Positions 51,900 to 60,595 of a stretch of DNA of 64,000 bases are shown piece after piece. A model generated the notes under the pieces. It had not been told where the DNA came from. It did no database searches and saw only the letters and a program-made list of their open reading frames with translations. Both the position numbers and the translations under genes were made by a program. Source of the DNA: an uncultured Oscillospiraceae bacterium (GTDB lineage Bacteria; Bacillota; Clostridia; Oscillospirales; Oscillospiraceae). How positions within the stretch are numbered: position 1 is the stretch's first letter; each line of letters begins with the position of its first letter. The stretch covers positions 22,854-86,853 of the forward strand of contig CAKUMO010000006.1 of NCBI GenBank assembly GCA_934667815.1, given 5' to 3'.

Positions 51900-53324
51900 T
51901 TATTTGCCGCAGTCTTCGACATAAAGCTCGCGGATCGCATTGGGATCGGCGGCCTTCTTCGGGGCCTCGGCGGGCTTGGGGTTGTTGCGGGCTTCCATGA
52001 ACTTGCGCGCGACCTGCGGGAACAGGGCGTAGGAGAGCACGTCCTCCTCGCAGCGGGCGATGTCCTTGGACTCCTCGCGGTACTTCTCCAGCTCCGGCTC
52101 CAGAAGATCGGCGGGACGGCAGGTGATGACCTTGTCGTCGCCAATGCACTTGTGGCGGACTTCCTCGTTGACCTCGCCGGGCAGCTTGCCGTACTCGCCG
52201 CGCAGCAGACCCTTGGATTCCTTCGGAACCATCTTGTAACGCTCACCGCCGATGACGTTCATGACGGCCTGCGTGCCGACGATCTGGCTCGTGGGCGTGA
52301 CCAGCGGGGGATAGCCGAAGTCCTTACGGACACGCGGCACCTCGGCCAGCACTTCGTAATACTTATCCTCGGCACCGGCCTGCTTGAGCTGGCCGAGCAT
52401 GTTCGAGAGCATGCCGCCGGGAACCTGATACATCAGAGCCTTGGTGTCAACGCCGAGCACCTTGGGATCGAGGTAGCCTTCCTTCTTCAGCCGGTCGGCG
52501 ACCTTGCGGAAGTGGGTGGCAGCCTCGTTCAGCTTCACGAGGTCAAGACCGGTGTCGCGGTCGGTACCCTGAAGGGTAGCCACGAGGGATTCGGTCGCGG
52601 GCTGGGAGGTGCCGTTGGCGAGAGGAGACAGGGCGCAGTCCACGATGTCAACGCCTGCCTGCGCGGCCATCAGGTTGACCATGTCGCCGGTGCCGGCGGT
52701 GTTGTGGGTGTGCAGATGGATGGGGATGGAGACGTTGTCCTTCAGCTTGCGCACCAGATCATAGGCATGATACGGCAGCAGCAGGTTCGCCATATCCTTG
52801 ATGCAGATGGAATCGGCGCCCATCTTCTCAAGCTCCTTGGCGATGTTGACAAAGTACTCGTCGTTATGCACGGGGCTGACGGTGAAGCTCAGCGCGACCT
52901 CCGCCCAGCCACCGTACTTCTTGACGCTTTCCACAGCCTTGCGCAGGTTGCGGATGTCGTTCAGAGCGTCAAAGACACGCACGACGTCGATGCCGTTTTC
53001 AATGGACTTCTTGCAGAATTCCTCGACGACATCATCGGCATAGTGCTTGTAGCCAAGAATGTTCTGGCCACGGAACAGCATCTGGAGCTTGGTCTTGGGC
53101 ATGTGCGCTTTGAGCGTGCGCAGGCGCTCCCACGGATCCTCGTTGAGGAAGCGCATGCAGACGTCGAACGTTGCGCCGCCCCAGCATTCCAGGGACCAGT
53201 AGCCCATGTTATCCAGCAGCTCACAGGCAGGGAGCATATCCTCGATGCGCATACGGGTCGCGGCCTGCGACTGGTGCGCGTCGCGGAGGATGGTCTCGGT
53301 GATCATCAAAGGTTTCTTTTCCAT
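51900..53324 (-). CDS. oadA: Oxaloacetate decarboxylase alpha (carboxyltransferase) subunit
   Basis: Moves the carboxyl group of oxaloacetate to biotin. The 474 residues include ETILRDAHQSQAATRMR (about 10-26), the metal-binding HLHTHNTAGTGD (about 204-215) and DCALSPLANGTSQPATE. It lacks the fused biotinyl domain; that is a separate gene (54754-55101). Decarboxylation of methylmalonyl-CoA or malonate is less likely because of the HMGL/PYC-type alpha sequence. AGGAGG before the ATG. Confidence 0.9.
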   Translation of the reverse strand: MEKKPLMITETILRDAHQSQAATRMRIEDMLPACELLDNMGYWSLECWGGATFDVCMRFLNEDPWERLRTLKAHMPKTKLQMLFRGQNILGYKHYADDVVEEFCKKSIENGIDVVRVFDALNDIRNLRKAVESVKKYGGWAEVALSFTVSPVHNDEYFVNIAKELEKMGADSICIKDMANLLLPYHAYDLVRKLKDNVSIPIHLHTHNTAGTGDMVNLMAAQAGVDIVDCALSPLANGTSQPATESLVATLQGTDRDTGLDLVKLNEAATHFRKVADRLKKEGYLDPKVLGVDTKALMYQVPGGMLSNMLGQLKQAGAEDKYYEVLAEVPRVRKDFGYPPLVTPTSQIVGTQAVMNVIGGERYKMVPKESKGLLRGEYGKLPGEVNEEVRHKCIGDDKVITCRPADLLEPELEKYREESKDIARCEEDVLSYALFPQVARKFMEARNNPKPAEAPKKAADPNAIRELYVEDCGK

Positions 53325-53342
53325 AGTGAACGTACCTCCTTA

Positions 53343-54731
53343 TCAGCCGAACAGCGCGATGAACACGCCGGCAGCGACAGCGGAACCGATCACACCGGCG
53401 ACGTTCGGGCCCATGGCGTGCATGAGCAGGAAGTTGCCCGGATCGGCGCGCTGGCCTTCCTTCTGGGAAACGCGCGCGGCCATCGGAACGGCAGAGACAC
53501 CGGCGGAGCCGATGAGCGGGTTGATCTTCTTGCCTTCCGGCAGGAACAGGTTCATGAACTTGGCAAGCAGGACGCCGCCGGCCGTGCCGCCCATGAATGC
53601 AATAACGCCGAGTGCAAGAATGCCGAGGGTGGTCGGCGCAAGGAAGGACTCGGCCTTTGCAGTTGCGCCGACGGAGATGCCGAGGAAGATAACGACGATG
53701 TTCATCAGAGCGTTCTGCGCGGTATCGGACAGGCGATCCACAACGCCGCACTCACGGAACAGGTTGCCGAGCATCAGGCAGCCGACCAGGGAGGTTGCAG
53801 ACGGGACGAGCAGAGCGACGAACGCGGTAACGGCGATCGGGAAGATGATCTTTTCCTTCTTGGAAACGGTGCGCAGCGCATCCATGCGGATAAGGCGTTC
53901 CTTCTTGGTGGTCAGGGCGCGCATGATGGGCGGCTGGATGACCGGAACGAGCGCCATGTAGGAGTAAGCGGCAATGGCGATCGGCCCGAGGTAACCGGGA
54001 GCGAGACGGGAGGTGACGTAGATGGCCGTCGGGCCGTCTGCGCCGCCGATGATGCCGATGGAAGCGGCAAGACGCTGCATGTCCTCAAGGATGGGGCCGC
54101 CGAGCTTGAGCGCCATGGCACCGAGGAAGGCGATGAAGATGCCGAGCTGGGCGGCAGCGCCGAGCAGCAGGCTCTTGGGGTTGGCGATCAGCGGGCCGAA
54201 GTCGGTCATGGCGCCGACGCCGATGAAGATCAGGCAGGGATAGATGCCCAGCTTGACGCCGAGATAGAGAATGTCGATCAAACCGGCAGCTTCGTTTGTG
54301 CCGTCGACCGTCACGCCGTCACGGATCAGATCCCAGTGGACATGGCCGCCCTCGAAAATTTCGGAGTGGAACATGCCTGCGCCGGGCAGGTTGGTCAGCA
54401 GAATGCCGAAAGCGATGGGCAGGAGCAGCAGCGGCTCGAAGCCCTTGGCAATGGCAAGATACATCAGAACAAAGGAAATGACGACCATAATGACGGAGCG
54501 CCAGTCAGCCTTGCGGATGAGCTGCATGATGCCGGTCTGGTCGAGGAAGTTTTGCAGAGCTTCGCCGTTGGACTGCGCGCCCTTATCTTCGGCGGAGGTC
54601 ACAACGGCGGGAGCGGTATCCGCCGGTGCTTCCTCGGCGCCTGCCCAGAGGACAAAGCTCGTGCACACGAGGCAGCCCAGCACGATCAGTGCAACCAGCG
54701 CCCGATGCAGATTCTTATTTTTCTTGAACAT
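53343..54731 (-). CDS. oadB: Na+-translocating decarboxylase beta subunit
   Basis: Membrane subunit that decarboxylates carboxybiotin and pumps Na+. The 462 residues include [42 protein letters not shown] (about 229-242), and [21 protein letters not shown]. It carries an unusual N-terminal part: a signal-like helix (about 10-30) and an acidic, Ala-rich stretch ([20 protein letters not shown]) before the standard start of the family near [19 protein letters not shown] is the ribosome site. Confidence 0.9.
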   Translation of the reverse strand: MFKKNKNLHRALVALIVLGCLVCTSFVLWAGAEEAPADTAPAVVTSAEDKGAQSNGEALQNFLDQTGIMQLIRKADWRSVIMVVISFVLMYLAIAKGFEPLLLLPIAFGILLTNLPGAGMFHSEIFEGGHVHWDLIRDGVTVDGTNEAAGLIDILYLGVKLGIYPCLIFIGVGAMTDFGPLIANPKSLLLGAAAQLGIFIAFLGAMALKLGGPILEDMQRLAASIGIIGGADGPTAIYVTSRLAPGYLGPIAIAAYSYMALVPVIQPPIMRALTTKKERLIRMDALRTVSKKEKIIFPIAVTAFVALLVPSATSLVGCLMLGNLFRECGVVDRLSDTAQNALMNIVVIFLGISVGATAKAESFLAPTTLGILALGVIAFMGGTAGGVLLAKFMNLFLPEGKKINPLIGSAGVSAVPMAARVSQKEGQRADPGNFLLMHAMGPNVAGVIGSAVAAGVFIALFG

Positions 54732-54753
54732 GGCAATTCTCCCTAACGCGAGA

Positions 54754-55101
54754 TTACGCGATGGTGCAGATGAGAGCCTGCGTCTCGACGGTGTCGCCCT
54801 TGCGGACGTTCATGCCGGTGATCTTGCCGTCGCAGGGAGCCTGAATCTCGTTTTCCATCTTCATGGCTTCGAGAATGACGAGAACGTCTCCCTTCTTGAC
54901 CACCTGACCGGCCTGAACCTTCACGTCCAGAATGTTGCCGGGCATCGGAGCCTTGACCTGTGCGCCGGCAGCGGGAGCGGCGGCGACGGGAGCCTTGGGG
55001 GCAGCGGGGGCTGCGGGAGCGGCGGAAACGGCAGAAGCGTCCATTTCCTCGACTTCGATCTCATACAGAGAGCCATTGACGTTCACGCGGTATTTTTTCA
55101 T
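54754..55101 (-). CDS. Biotin carboxyl carrier subunit of the decarboxylase
   Basis: A 115-residue carrier: a short N-terminal strand ([19 protein letters not shown]), an Ala/Pro hinge (about 28-50), and a biotinyl domain with EAMKMENEI (Lys about 81). The hinge lets biotin swing between OadA and OadB. It lies between oadG and oadB in the operon. AAAGGTG precedes the ATG. Confidence 0.95.
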   Translation of the reverse strand: MKKYRVNVNGSLYEIEVEEMDASAVSAAPAAPAAPKAPVAAAPAAGAQVKAPMPGNILDVKVQAGQVVKKGDVLVILEAMKMENEIQAPCDGKITGMNVRKGDTVETQALICTIA

Positions 55102-55127
55102 GATTTTTTCACCTTTCTGAAAATGTA

Positions 55128-55394
55128 TTAAAGTTTTTTGATAGAGACGATGCGCAGAGCGGTTGCGTCGGTGCCGCTGGCTTCCGCGATGGCGGCGGAA
55201 ACGGCTGCGACGAACTGCGGGCGGTTGGGGATGGAGGTGTCGTCCAGCGCGGGTGCGGCCTTCGGCGCTTCGGCAGTCTCTTTTTTACCAAGACCGCGGC
55301 AGATAAGGCCGAGCAGCCAGCACAGAGCGATGATGAGAACCAGCACGACAAAGACCGTACAAATACCCATGACCACTACAAACCAGTTTTCCAT
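55128..55394 (-). CDS. oadG: Decarboxylase gamma subunit (OadG family)
   Basis: An 88-residue small subunit with one N-terminal transmembrane helix (about 4-28, VVVMGICTVFVVLVLIIALCWLLG) and a soluble tail that holds the complex together (PRPQF-type segment seen as IPNRPQFVAAVSAAIAEASGTD). AAGGAGG precedes the ATG. First gene of oadG-carrier-oadB-oadA. The 94 bases before it hold a weak stem-loop but no promoter I can define. Confidence 0.8.
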   Translation of the reverse strand: MENWFVVVMGICTVFVVLVLIIALCWLLGLICRGLGKKETAEAPKAAPALDDTSIPNRPQFVAAVSAAIAEASGTDATALRIVSIKKL

Positions 55395-55440
55395 TGTTTT
55401 CCTCCTTGCTTACGGCGTTGGTTCGCCTATATTTTTTTCT

Positions 55441-55482
55441 AAAAATCTACGATCGGGGGTTCGTCCGGAAGGTAGAATTTTT
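55441..55482 (-). terminator. Weak stem-loop between the pseudokinase gene and oadG
   Basis: Minus strand: AAAAATTCTAC (55482-55472) pairs with GTAGATTTTT (55450-55441) with one bulge, then A-rich DNA. Partial termination at best. Confidence 0.35.
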
Positions 55483-55488
55483 ACGGAA

Positions 55489-58398
55489 TCAGGAGATCGT
55501 GAAGCCGATCTTCTTTAACAGCTCGTGGTTTACATAAACTTCCAACGTGTACTCGCCCGATTCGCCGGGATTCGGTACGGCGCTGGTGTGGCGGAGCTGA
55601 TACCACATATCGTTCCAGCTTCGGCTGTCGGAGGCGTCGCTGACGGGATTGCCGTCGGCATCGCGGATGACATAGAGAATCTGGACGGTGTCGGAGGAAT
55701 TCCTGCGGCTCGAGGCCTGCAGACAAACGGCAATTTCATCGTCGGCAGAGAAGGTAGACTTGTTGACCGCGAGCGACAGATAGTTCCAGCTATCCCCGGC
55801 GGGCTTGTCCCAGAGGGAGATGTAGGTGTTACCGGGGCTGACACCGTAGGAATCCATGGTGCCGGTCTCGGGTGTGGACATGGTCGTCTCGGAAGTGCCG
55901 TAGACCGTGGAGCCGTCGGCAGGCTGGAGCGTGATGCGGTAAGTCGCCTCGGGGATTAGGTTCGACAGCGCGACAGACGTGCCGCTTGCCTCAACGATGG
56001 CCGGGTCGTGCTTGCTGGTGGTCGCGACGTAGGAGACATACCAGCCGCCTGCCGGCTCTCCCGCAACGGTGTCCCAGGATACCACGGCAGTGCCGTCGTC
56101 CGAAGCGGTCGCGGTCAGGTTTGCGGCGACGACGGGGTCGGCGGGCAGCGTGTAGACCAGCGGGGTGCTCATGCCGGGGGCGTTGACGGTAATCGTGTAT
56201 TCGCGGGAAAGATCGGGAATGCTCACATGGAAGCTCGGCTCCGTAACGGTCTCGGAGACGGTTGTGAAGTCTGCGGCCTCACAGGTGACCTGCCATGCGG
56301 CAGGAGTGTGATCTTCGGGCGTCCAAGTGAAGGTCAGGGCGTCTTGTGCCAGCTCGGAGAAGCCATAGCTGCTGATCTTGACGAGCGGAAGCACGTCGAG
56401 CTGCACGGCGGTGTTGCCGGAGAGATAGATGTTATCGGTGCTTTCCAGCGTGAAGGTGTATTTCTGGTTCAGCTTCAGACCGCTGAGTGTTGCGGTTGTG
56501 CCGGAGAAGGAGGTGGAATTTTCGGTGCCGGAGGAATCCTTGTAGGACAGCAGCCACTGCACGGGAGCGGGGCCGACATAGGCCAGATTCAGCACGACCG
56601 CACCGTCCTCGTCGCCCAGGAAGGCGGAAAATTCAGTAATTTCCGTGGATTCCGGCGTTGTGACGTTCAGCTCGCTCACGCTCGCGCCGGACAGACGATG
56701 CCGTCCTGCGGCGCGGAGGGAGACGGTGTAGATGGTGTTTTCCTCAAGGCCGGTGAAGGTGTAGAGGTTGCCCTCGCGCTGGCCGGAGTAGGCCACACCG
56801 TGGACATCCGTGCAGGAGACAAGATAGTGCGAGGGATCGTCCTTACTCTCGACCTCGAGCACGAACTGCTCGGTCGTGGAGCTGACCACGCGCAGCGAGG
56901 TCACGCGGACAAAGTACCACGAAACGAGGAAGTACAGCGCTGCGCCGAACAGCAGCACGACGCCCAGAACAATGCACAGCGAAGCCGCAAAGGGCATCTT
57001 GCGCTTGACCGGTTCCTCCGGTTCGGCCTCCTCCTCGGCGTCAGCGTCGGTATCGACATAGGCTTCGGGAACGTCAGCCTCCTCGTCCGACGGCTCGGGC
57101 ATTTCGCCGTCAGCCTCGGCCGGATCGCCTACAACCTCGGAGATCGAGGCGAGGAAGGAGTCCAGATCGATCTGATTGGGATCCTGTTCCTCCGCGGCAG
57201 GTTCCTGCGGCTCGGAAGGCTTGTCCGTTTCCTCGACCGGCTCTGCGGGCTTGGCCGCTCCTGCAATCGGTTCGGCAGGCTTGTCGGGTTCTGCGGGCTT
57301 GACCGTCTGCGCCGGTTCTTCAATGTCTGCCTCCGTGCCTGCACCGGAAAGGTCGGGCGCAAAGCTCTTGCGGAAGGTCTCGTCCTGCTCGACATTGAAG
57401 TGTGCGGGCGCGTCCGCTTCCTCCTCGGCAGCGTCTGTGATCTTGGGCAGGGGAGCCGTCACAATGGGCGGGACGATGAGCGTGTCGGAAAGCTCGTTGC
57501 GCTGCATGTAGTACATGAGCGCCTGCTTCAGCTCCTCCGGAGACTGGAAGCGGTTTTCCTGCGCAGGTGCGCAGGCCTTGAGAATGATGGACGCAAGCTC
57601 ATAGTCTGCATACAGCGGTGTGGGCATGGCCTTGCCGGTCAGCCGCAGCTTGTCTGCCATGCCCGGCTCGGTATGCTCGTCCTCGAAGGGTCCGTGGTTG
57701 CCGTTGTAAATACGGTAGAGCAGCATACCGAGGGAATAGAGGTCGATTGTGGGGTTGGGTGCAGCCATGATGTCCGACAGCTCCGGCGCGGAGTAAGCGC
57801 CGAGGTATTCCTCGGGAACGGTGGCGTATTTCAGATCTTCCAGTGCCGTCAGACCGAGATCTCCAAGCTGGAAGCGACCGGTCTGAGTCAAAAAGACGTT
57901 TTCCGGTTTCAGGTTGGAGAACAGGTAGCCTGCATTGCGGCAGGCGGTCAGCGCGTCGCACAGGTCAAGCCCGAGGTTCACGGCGCGCAGATTGGTCATG
58001 GCGCTCTCGGCCATTACGGTGCTCAGAGGAATCTGACGCGGATAGAGAATGTAAACATCGTAGCCGACGCCGGACTCCTTCGCCTCGACCTGACAGCCCT
58101 TGGCGCCGAGGAAATAGCCCGATTCCGCGAGCTTCTGCCCAGCAGCGACCTCCGCGCGGATGGACTCGGCCACGGAACCGTAATAGGTATGTACGGCGGC
58201 CTGATCCGGATACGCACCGGAAAGCAGCAGCGCATAGGTCTGCCTTTCGTTGGCGGGGATGGAAAGGTGCTTGACGATGAATTTTTCGCCGGAGTCCTCT
58301 TGTCGCAGGGAGTAGCAGCAGCAGCCGTCGCGCCCGGGAATCTCCTCGAGAACCGTCATGCGATCCAGCAGCGGAGAGACCATTTTCAGCTCGGACAT
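55489..58398 (-). CDS. Transmembrane pseudokinase with extracellular fibronectin type III-like repeats
   Basis: The 969 residues comprise a protein-kinase fold (about 10-300), an acidic Pro/Glu/Ala-rich linker (about 330-500), one transmembrane helix (about 500-525, AASLCIVLGVVLLFGAALYFLVSW), and about four beta domains of FN3 type (for example LTFTWTPEDHTPAAWQVTC, AVVSWDTVAGEPAGGWYVSY). The HRD motif is FSNLKPEN, with the catalytic Asp replaced by Asn; DFG is DLG and the VAIK Lys is present (FIVKHL). It is therefore a predicted pseudokinase. The start at 58398 has AAGGAGG; the true PASTA kinase of the genome is at 17 kb. Confidence 0.85.
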   Translation of the reverse strand: MSELKMVSPLLDRMTVLEEIPGRDGCCCYSLRQEDSGEKFIVKHLSIPANERQTYALLLSGAYPDQAAVHTYYGSVAESIRAEVAAGQKLAESGYFLGAKGCQVEAKESGVGYDVYILYPRQIPLSTVMAESAMTNLRAVNLGLDLCDALTACRNAGYLFSNLKPENVFLTQTGRFQLGDLGLTALEDLKYATVPEEYLGAYSAPELSDIMAAPNPTIDLYSLGMLLYRIYNGNHGPFEDEHTEPGMADKLRLTGKAMPTPLYADYELASIILKACAPAQENRFQSPEELKQALMYYMQRNELSDTLIVPPIVTAPLPKITDAAEEEADAPAHFNVEQDETFRKSFAPDLSGAGTEADIEEPAQTVKPAEPDKPAEPIAGAAKPAEPVEETDKPSEPQEPAAEEQDPNQIDLDSFLASISEVVGDPAEADGEMPEPSDEEADVPEAYVDTDADAEEEAEPEEPVKRKMPFAASLCIVLGVVLLFGAALYFLVSWYFVRVTSLRVVSSTTEQFVLEVESKDDPSHYLVSCTDVHGVAYSGQREGNLYTFTGLEENTIYTVSLRAAGRHRLSGASVSELNVTTPESTEITEFSAFLGDEDGAVVLNLAYVGPAPVQWLLSYKDSSGTENSTSFSGTTATLSGLKLNQKYTFTLESTDNIYLSGNTAVQLDVLPLVKISSYGFSELAQDALTFTWTPEDHTPAAWQVTCEAADFTTVSETVTEPSFHVSIPDLSREYTITVNAPGMSTPLVYTLPADPVVAANLTATASDDGTAVVSWDTVAGEPAGGWYVSYVATTSKHDPAIVEASGTSVALSNLIPEATYRITLQPADGSTVYGTSETTMSTPETGTMDSYGVSPGNTYISLWDKPAGDSWNYLSLAVNKSTFSADDEIAVCLQASSRRNSSDTVQILYVIRDADGNPVSDASDSRSWNDMWYQLRHTSAVPNPGESGEYTLEVYVNHELLKKIGFTIS

Positions 58399-58439
58399 CG
58401 AACACGCCTCCTTAGAATCAATCAAATTCTTGCAATTAT

Positions 58440-58468
58440 ATAATAGGATAAATTTACGAAAAAAGCAA
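58440..58468 (-). promoter_or_regulatory. Sigma-A promoter of the pseudokinase gene
   Basis: Minus strand: TTGCTT (58463-58468), 17 bases, TATTAT (58440-58445). Confidence 0.65.
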
Positions 58469-58524
58469 CTAGATTTTTGTCTGAATTGCAGAAAACCTTT
58501 TTAATCGGCGCGAAGCCGGACGAA

Positions 58525-58553
58525 TTGATTTTTCCATGGAATTATGTTATACT
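58525..58553 (+). promoter_or_regulatory. Sigma-A promoter of the HAD gene
   Basis: TTGATT at 58525-58530, 17 bases, TATACT at 58548-58553; the ATG at 58584 follows CGGAGG. Confidence 0.8.
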
Positions 58554-58583
58554 ATCCTATATATAGAAAACGGAGGCTGCTCC

Positions 58584-59198
58584 ATGGAGATTCGCAACAT
58601 CGTCTTTGACATCGGCAACGTTCTGGCGGATTACCGCTGGCATGATTATTTGCAGGACAAGGGCTTTTCGCCCAAAATGATCGACCGCATCGCGCGCGCA
58701 TCGACGCTTTCGCCCGCGTGGGGCGAATATGACCGCGGCGTGCTGACGACGCAGGAGGTCATCGAGGGCTTTGTGCGCAACGATCCGGAGATCGCACGCG
58801 AACTGCATCTGGCCTTCGACGATCTGCACGATCTGCTGCGGCCCTTTGACTATGCCATCCCGCTTATCCGCAAGCTGAAGGCGGCGGGTTACCGCGTATT
58901 TTTCCTCTCAAACTGGTCGGAACAGGCCATCGGAGACTGTGCAGACGCACTGACCTTCCTGCCGGAGGTGGACGGCGGCATTTTCTCCTACCGCGTGCAC
59001 CTACTCAAGCCGGATGCGGCAATTTATAACCTCCTGCTGCAAACCTACGGCCTGAAAGCGGAGGAATGCGTATTTCTGGACGATATGCAGCCGAATGTGG
59101 ACGGTGCGCGCCGCGTGGGAATGCAGGCAATCCGGTTTTCGTCGCTGGAGCAGGCGCTTGGCGACCTCAAAACGCTGGGTGTTGCAATAAATTGGTGA
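58584..59198 (+). CDS. HAD-superfamily hydrolase (subclass IA)
   Basis: A 204-residue phosphatase-like protein: motif I VFDIGNVLADY (about 6-16, DxG variant where the second Asp is Gly), motif II FFLSNWSEQA (about 111-120), the Lys of motif III in LLKPDAAIYN and motif IV FLDDMQPNVDGARRVGM (about 171-187). Asn/Gly in motif I place it near the epoxide-hydrolase N-terminal/YihX group. The FDIGNVL variant lacks the usual general acid Asp, so phosphatase activity is uncertain. Confidence 0.8.
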   Translation: MEIRNIVFDIGNVLADYRWHDYLQDKGFSPKMIDRIARASTLSPAWGEYDRGVLTTQEVIEGFVRNDPEIARELHLAFDDLHDLLRPFDYAIPLIRKLKAAGYRVFFLSNWSEQAIGDCADALTFLPEVDGGIFSYRVHLLKPDAAIYNLLLQTYGLKAEECVFLDDMQPNVDGARRVGMQAIRFSSLEQALGDLKTLGVAINW

Positions 59199-59215
59199 AA
59201 AATGGCGAATAGCAG

Positions 59216-59244
59216 TTGCGAGGAAGCCAATTTTCTGTTATGAT
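59216..59244 (+). promoter_or_regulatory. Sigma-A promoter of the zinc-ribbon/Ig-like gene
   Basis: TTGCGA at 59216-59221, 17 bases, TATGAT at 59239-59244. Confidence 0.7.
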
Positions 59245-59284
59245 AGATGGAAATCAGAGACCTTCTCCGACCTGAAATTGCCAG

Positions 59285-59325
59285 AAAGGAGCAAAAGCAT
59301 ACGCAAGCGTATGCGCATTGCCATG
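59285..59325 (+). promoter_or_regulatory. Ribosome site separated from the start codon by a perfect hairpin
   Basis: AAAGGAG (59285-59291), then GCATACGC-AA-GCGTATGC (59297-59314, 8-bp stem), then the ATG at 59323. The linear gap is 31 bases; folding the hairpin would reduce it to about 13. An in-frame ATG at 59311 is buried in the stem. Confidence 0.5.
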
Positions 59326-60537
59326 GAAAATAAAATCGTATGTGATTACTGCGGAACAATCTATAACGCAGACAAATCCGTTTGCCCGCTTTGCGGAAAC
59401 GCACCGAGCGACGAGGCGCGAAGCCGTCAGCGCAGCAATCAGCGCCGCCGCATGACCGAGGCCGAGCGCCGCCAGAGGGCGCGGGGAGAGCACCGTGCGC
59501 CCGTGCAGAGCAGCGAGCCGGAGGATCCCAAGCGCATTCCGCGAAAGCTCGCCGTGGCCTCGGCGGTGTTCTTTGCGATGACCGTGCTGGTCGTGTTCTA
59601 CTTTATCGGTGATATGCTGGGCTGGTGGCCGGGACTCGGCGGTCTGCTGAATGCCGATCTGCGTGCGACCACGCCGAGCGACGAGGACAGAAGCAAAACC
59701 TGCACCTTCCTCGAAATCCAGCCCGAAAATATCGATTTCACGCAGAAGGGTCAGATTCAGAAGCTGCGTGTTATCATCAACGCCGGCTGCGAGGAGACGG
59801 TCTCCTTTACCTCCAGCGATGACAAGGTCATCGCCGTTTCCACCGACAGCCAGAAAACCGAAACACACGGCGAGCAGACCTCCATCACCATCGAGGTTTC
59901 TGCCTTGAGCGAGGGCGCGGCGACCATTCAGGTCGGTTGCGGCACCCTCAAGCGTATGTGCCATATTACCTGTGACTTCGGCGGCGCGGCATCCGAGTCC
60001 GGCGATTCCTCGCAGGCCTCCGAGCCGACCGAGCCGACAGCCGAGGATTTCACGCCCAAGCTCAATCACGAGGACGTCACTCTGACGCTCCCCAAGGAGA
60101 CTGTGAGCCTCAAGGTCACCAATCTGCCGGACGGACGCGCCGTTACATGGAAAAGCTCTGACGAAAAGGTTGCAACGGTCGATGCCGACGGCAAGGTTAC
60201 CGCAGTCAGTGCGGGCACCGCGACAATCACCGCCGACTGCGGCGGCAGTATGGCCACGGTCATTGTGCGCTGCAACTTCTCCTCGACGGTCGAGGGCGGC
60301 AGCGATTCCGGTACGCACCTGACGCACACGGACGTGACCATCTCCGTCGGCGAGGAATTCAATCTGCGCCTGATCGACGGCAGCGGCAACCGCATCAACG
60401 ATGCGACCTATTCCATCAAGAATTCGGAGATCTGCTCACTCTCCGGCGTGACCGTGCGCGGCAAGGCGAAGGGCACGACCGAGATCACCGTCTCCTATAA
60501 CGGCAAGAGCTATACCTGCATCATCCGCGTCGGATGA
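59323..60537 (+). CDS. Zinc-ribbon, membrane-anchored protein with Ig-like (BIG2) domains
   Basis: The 404 residues carry an N-terminal zinc ribbon (CDYCGTIYNADKSVCPLCG, about 7-25), a basic Arg-rich region (about 30-70), one transmembrane helix (about 72-95) and an extracellular part with two or three BIG2-type beta domains (VTWKSSDEKVATVDADGKVTAVSAGTATIT is the classic signature). Cytoplasmic zinc ribbon plus outside Ig domains recalls the neighbouring pseudokinase layout. Function unknown. The start may be 59311 instead. Confidence 0.75.
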   Translation: MENKIVCDYCGTIYNADKSVCPLCGNAPSDEARSRQRSNQRRRMTEAERRQRARGEHRAPVQSSEPEDPKRIPRKLAVASAVFFAMTVLVVFYFIGDMLGWWPGLGGLLNADLRATTPSDEDRSKTCTFLEIQPENIDFTQKGQIQKLRVIINAGCEETVSFTSSDDKVIAVSTDSQKTETHGEQTSITIEVSALSEGAATIQVGCGTLKRMCHITCDFGGAASESGDSSQASEPTEPTAEDFTPKLNHEDVTLTLPKETVSLKVTNLPDGRAVTWKSSDEKVATVDADGKVTAVSAGTATITADCGGSMATVIVRCNFSSTVEGGSDSGTHLTHTDVTISVGEEFNLRLIDGSGNRINDATYSIKNSEICSLSGVTVRGKAKGTTEITVSYNGKSYTCIIRVG

Positions 60538-60544
60538 CCCCAAA

Positions 60545-60574
60545 AAGCACCGCCCGTGAATACAGGCGGTGCTT
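60545..60574 (+). terminator. Intrinsic terminator after the Ig-like gene
   Basis: AAGCACCGCC (60545-60554) pairs with GGCGGTGCTT (60565-60574), then CTTATAG. T-tract is short. Confidence 0.65.
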
Positions 60575-60595
60575 CTTATAGATGAAGGAGAATGT

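Noticed and set aside
52152..54746. Long open frame on the plus strand (about 864 codons)
   Set aside because: It is antisense to oadA and oadB, which are certain; composition (Asp/Glu/Gly/His-rich) reflects the opposite strand.
56008..58443. Long open frame on the plus strand opposite the pseudokinase gene
   Set aside because: No ribosome site, no recognisable domain, and it mirrors the codon structure of the minus-strand gene.
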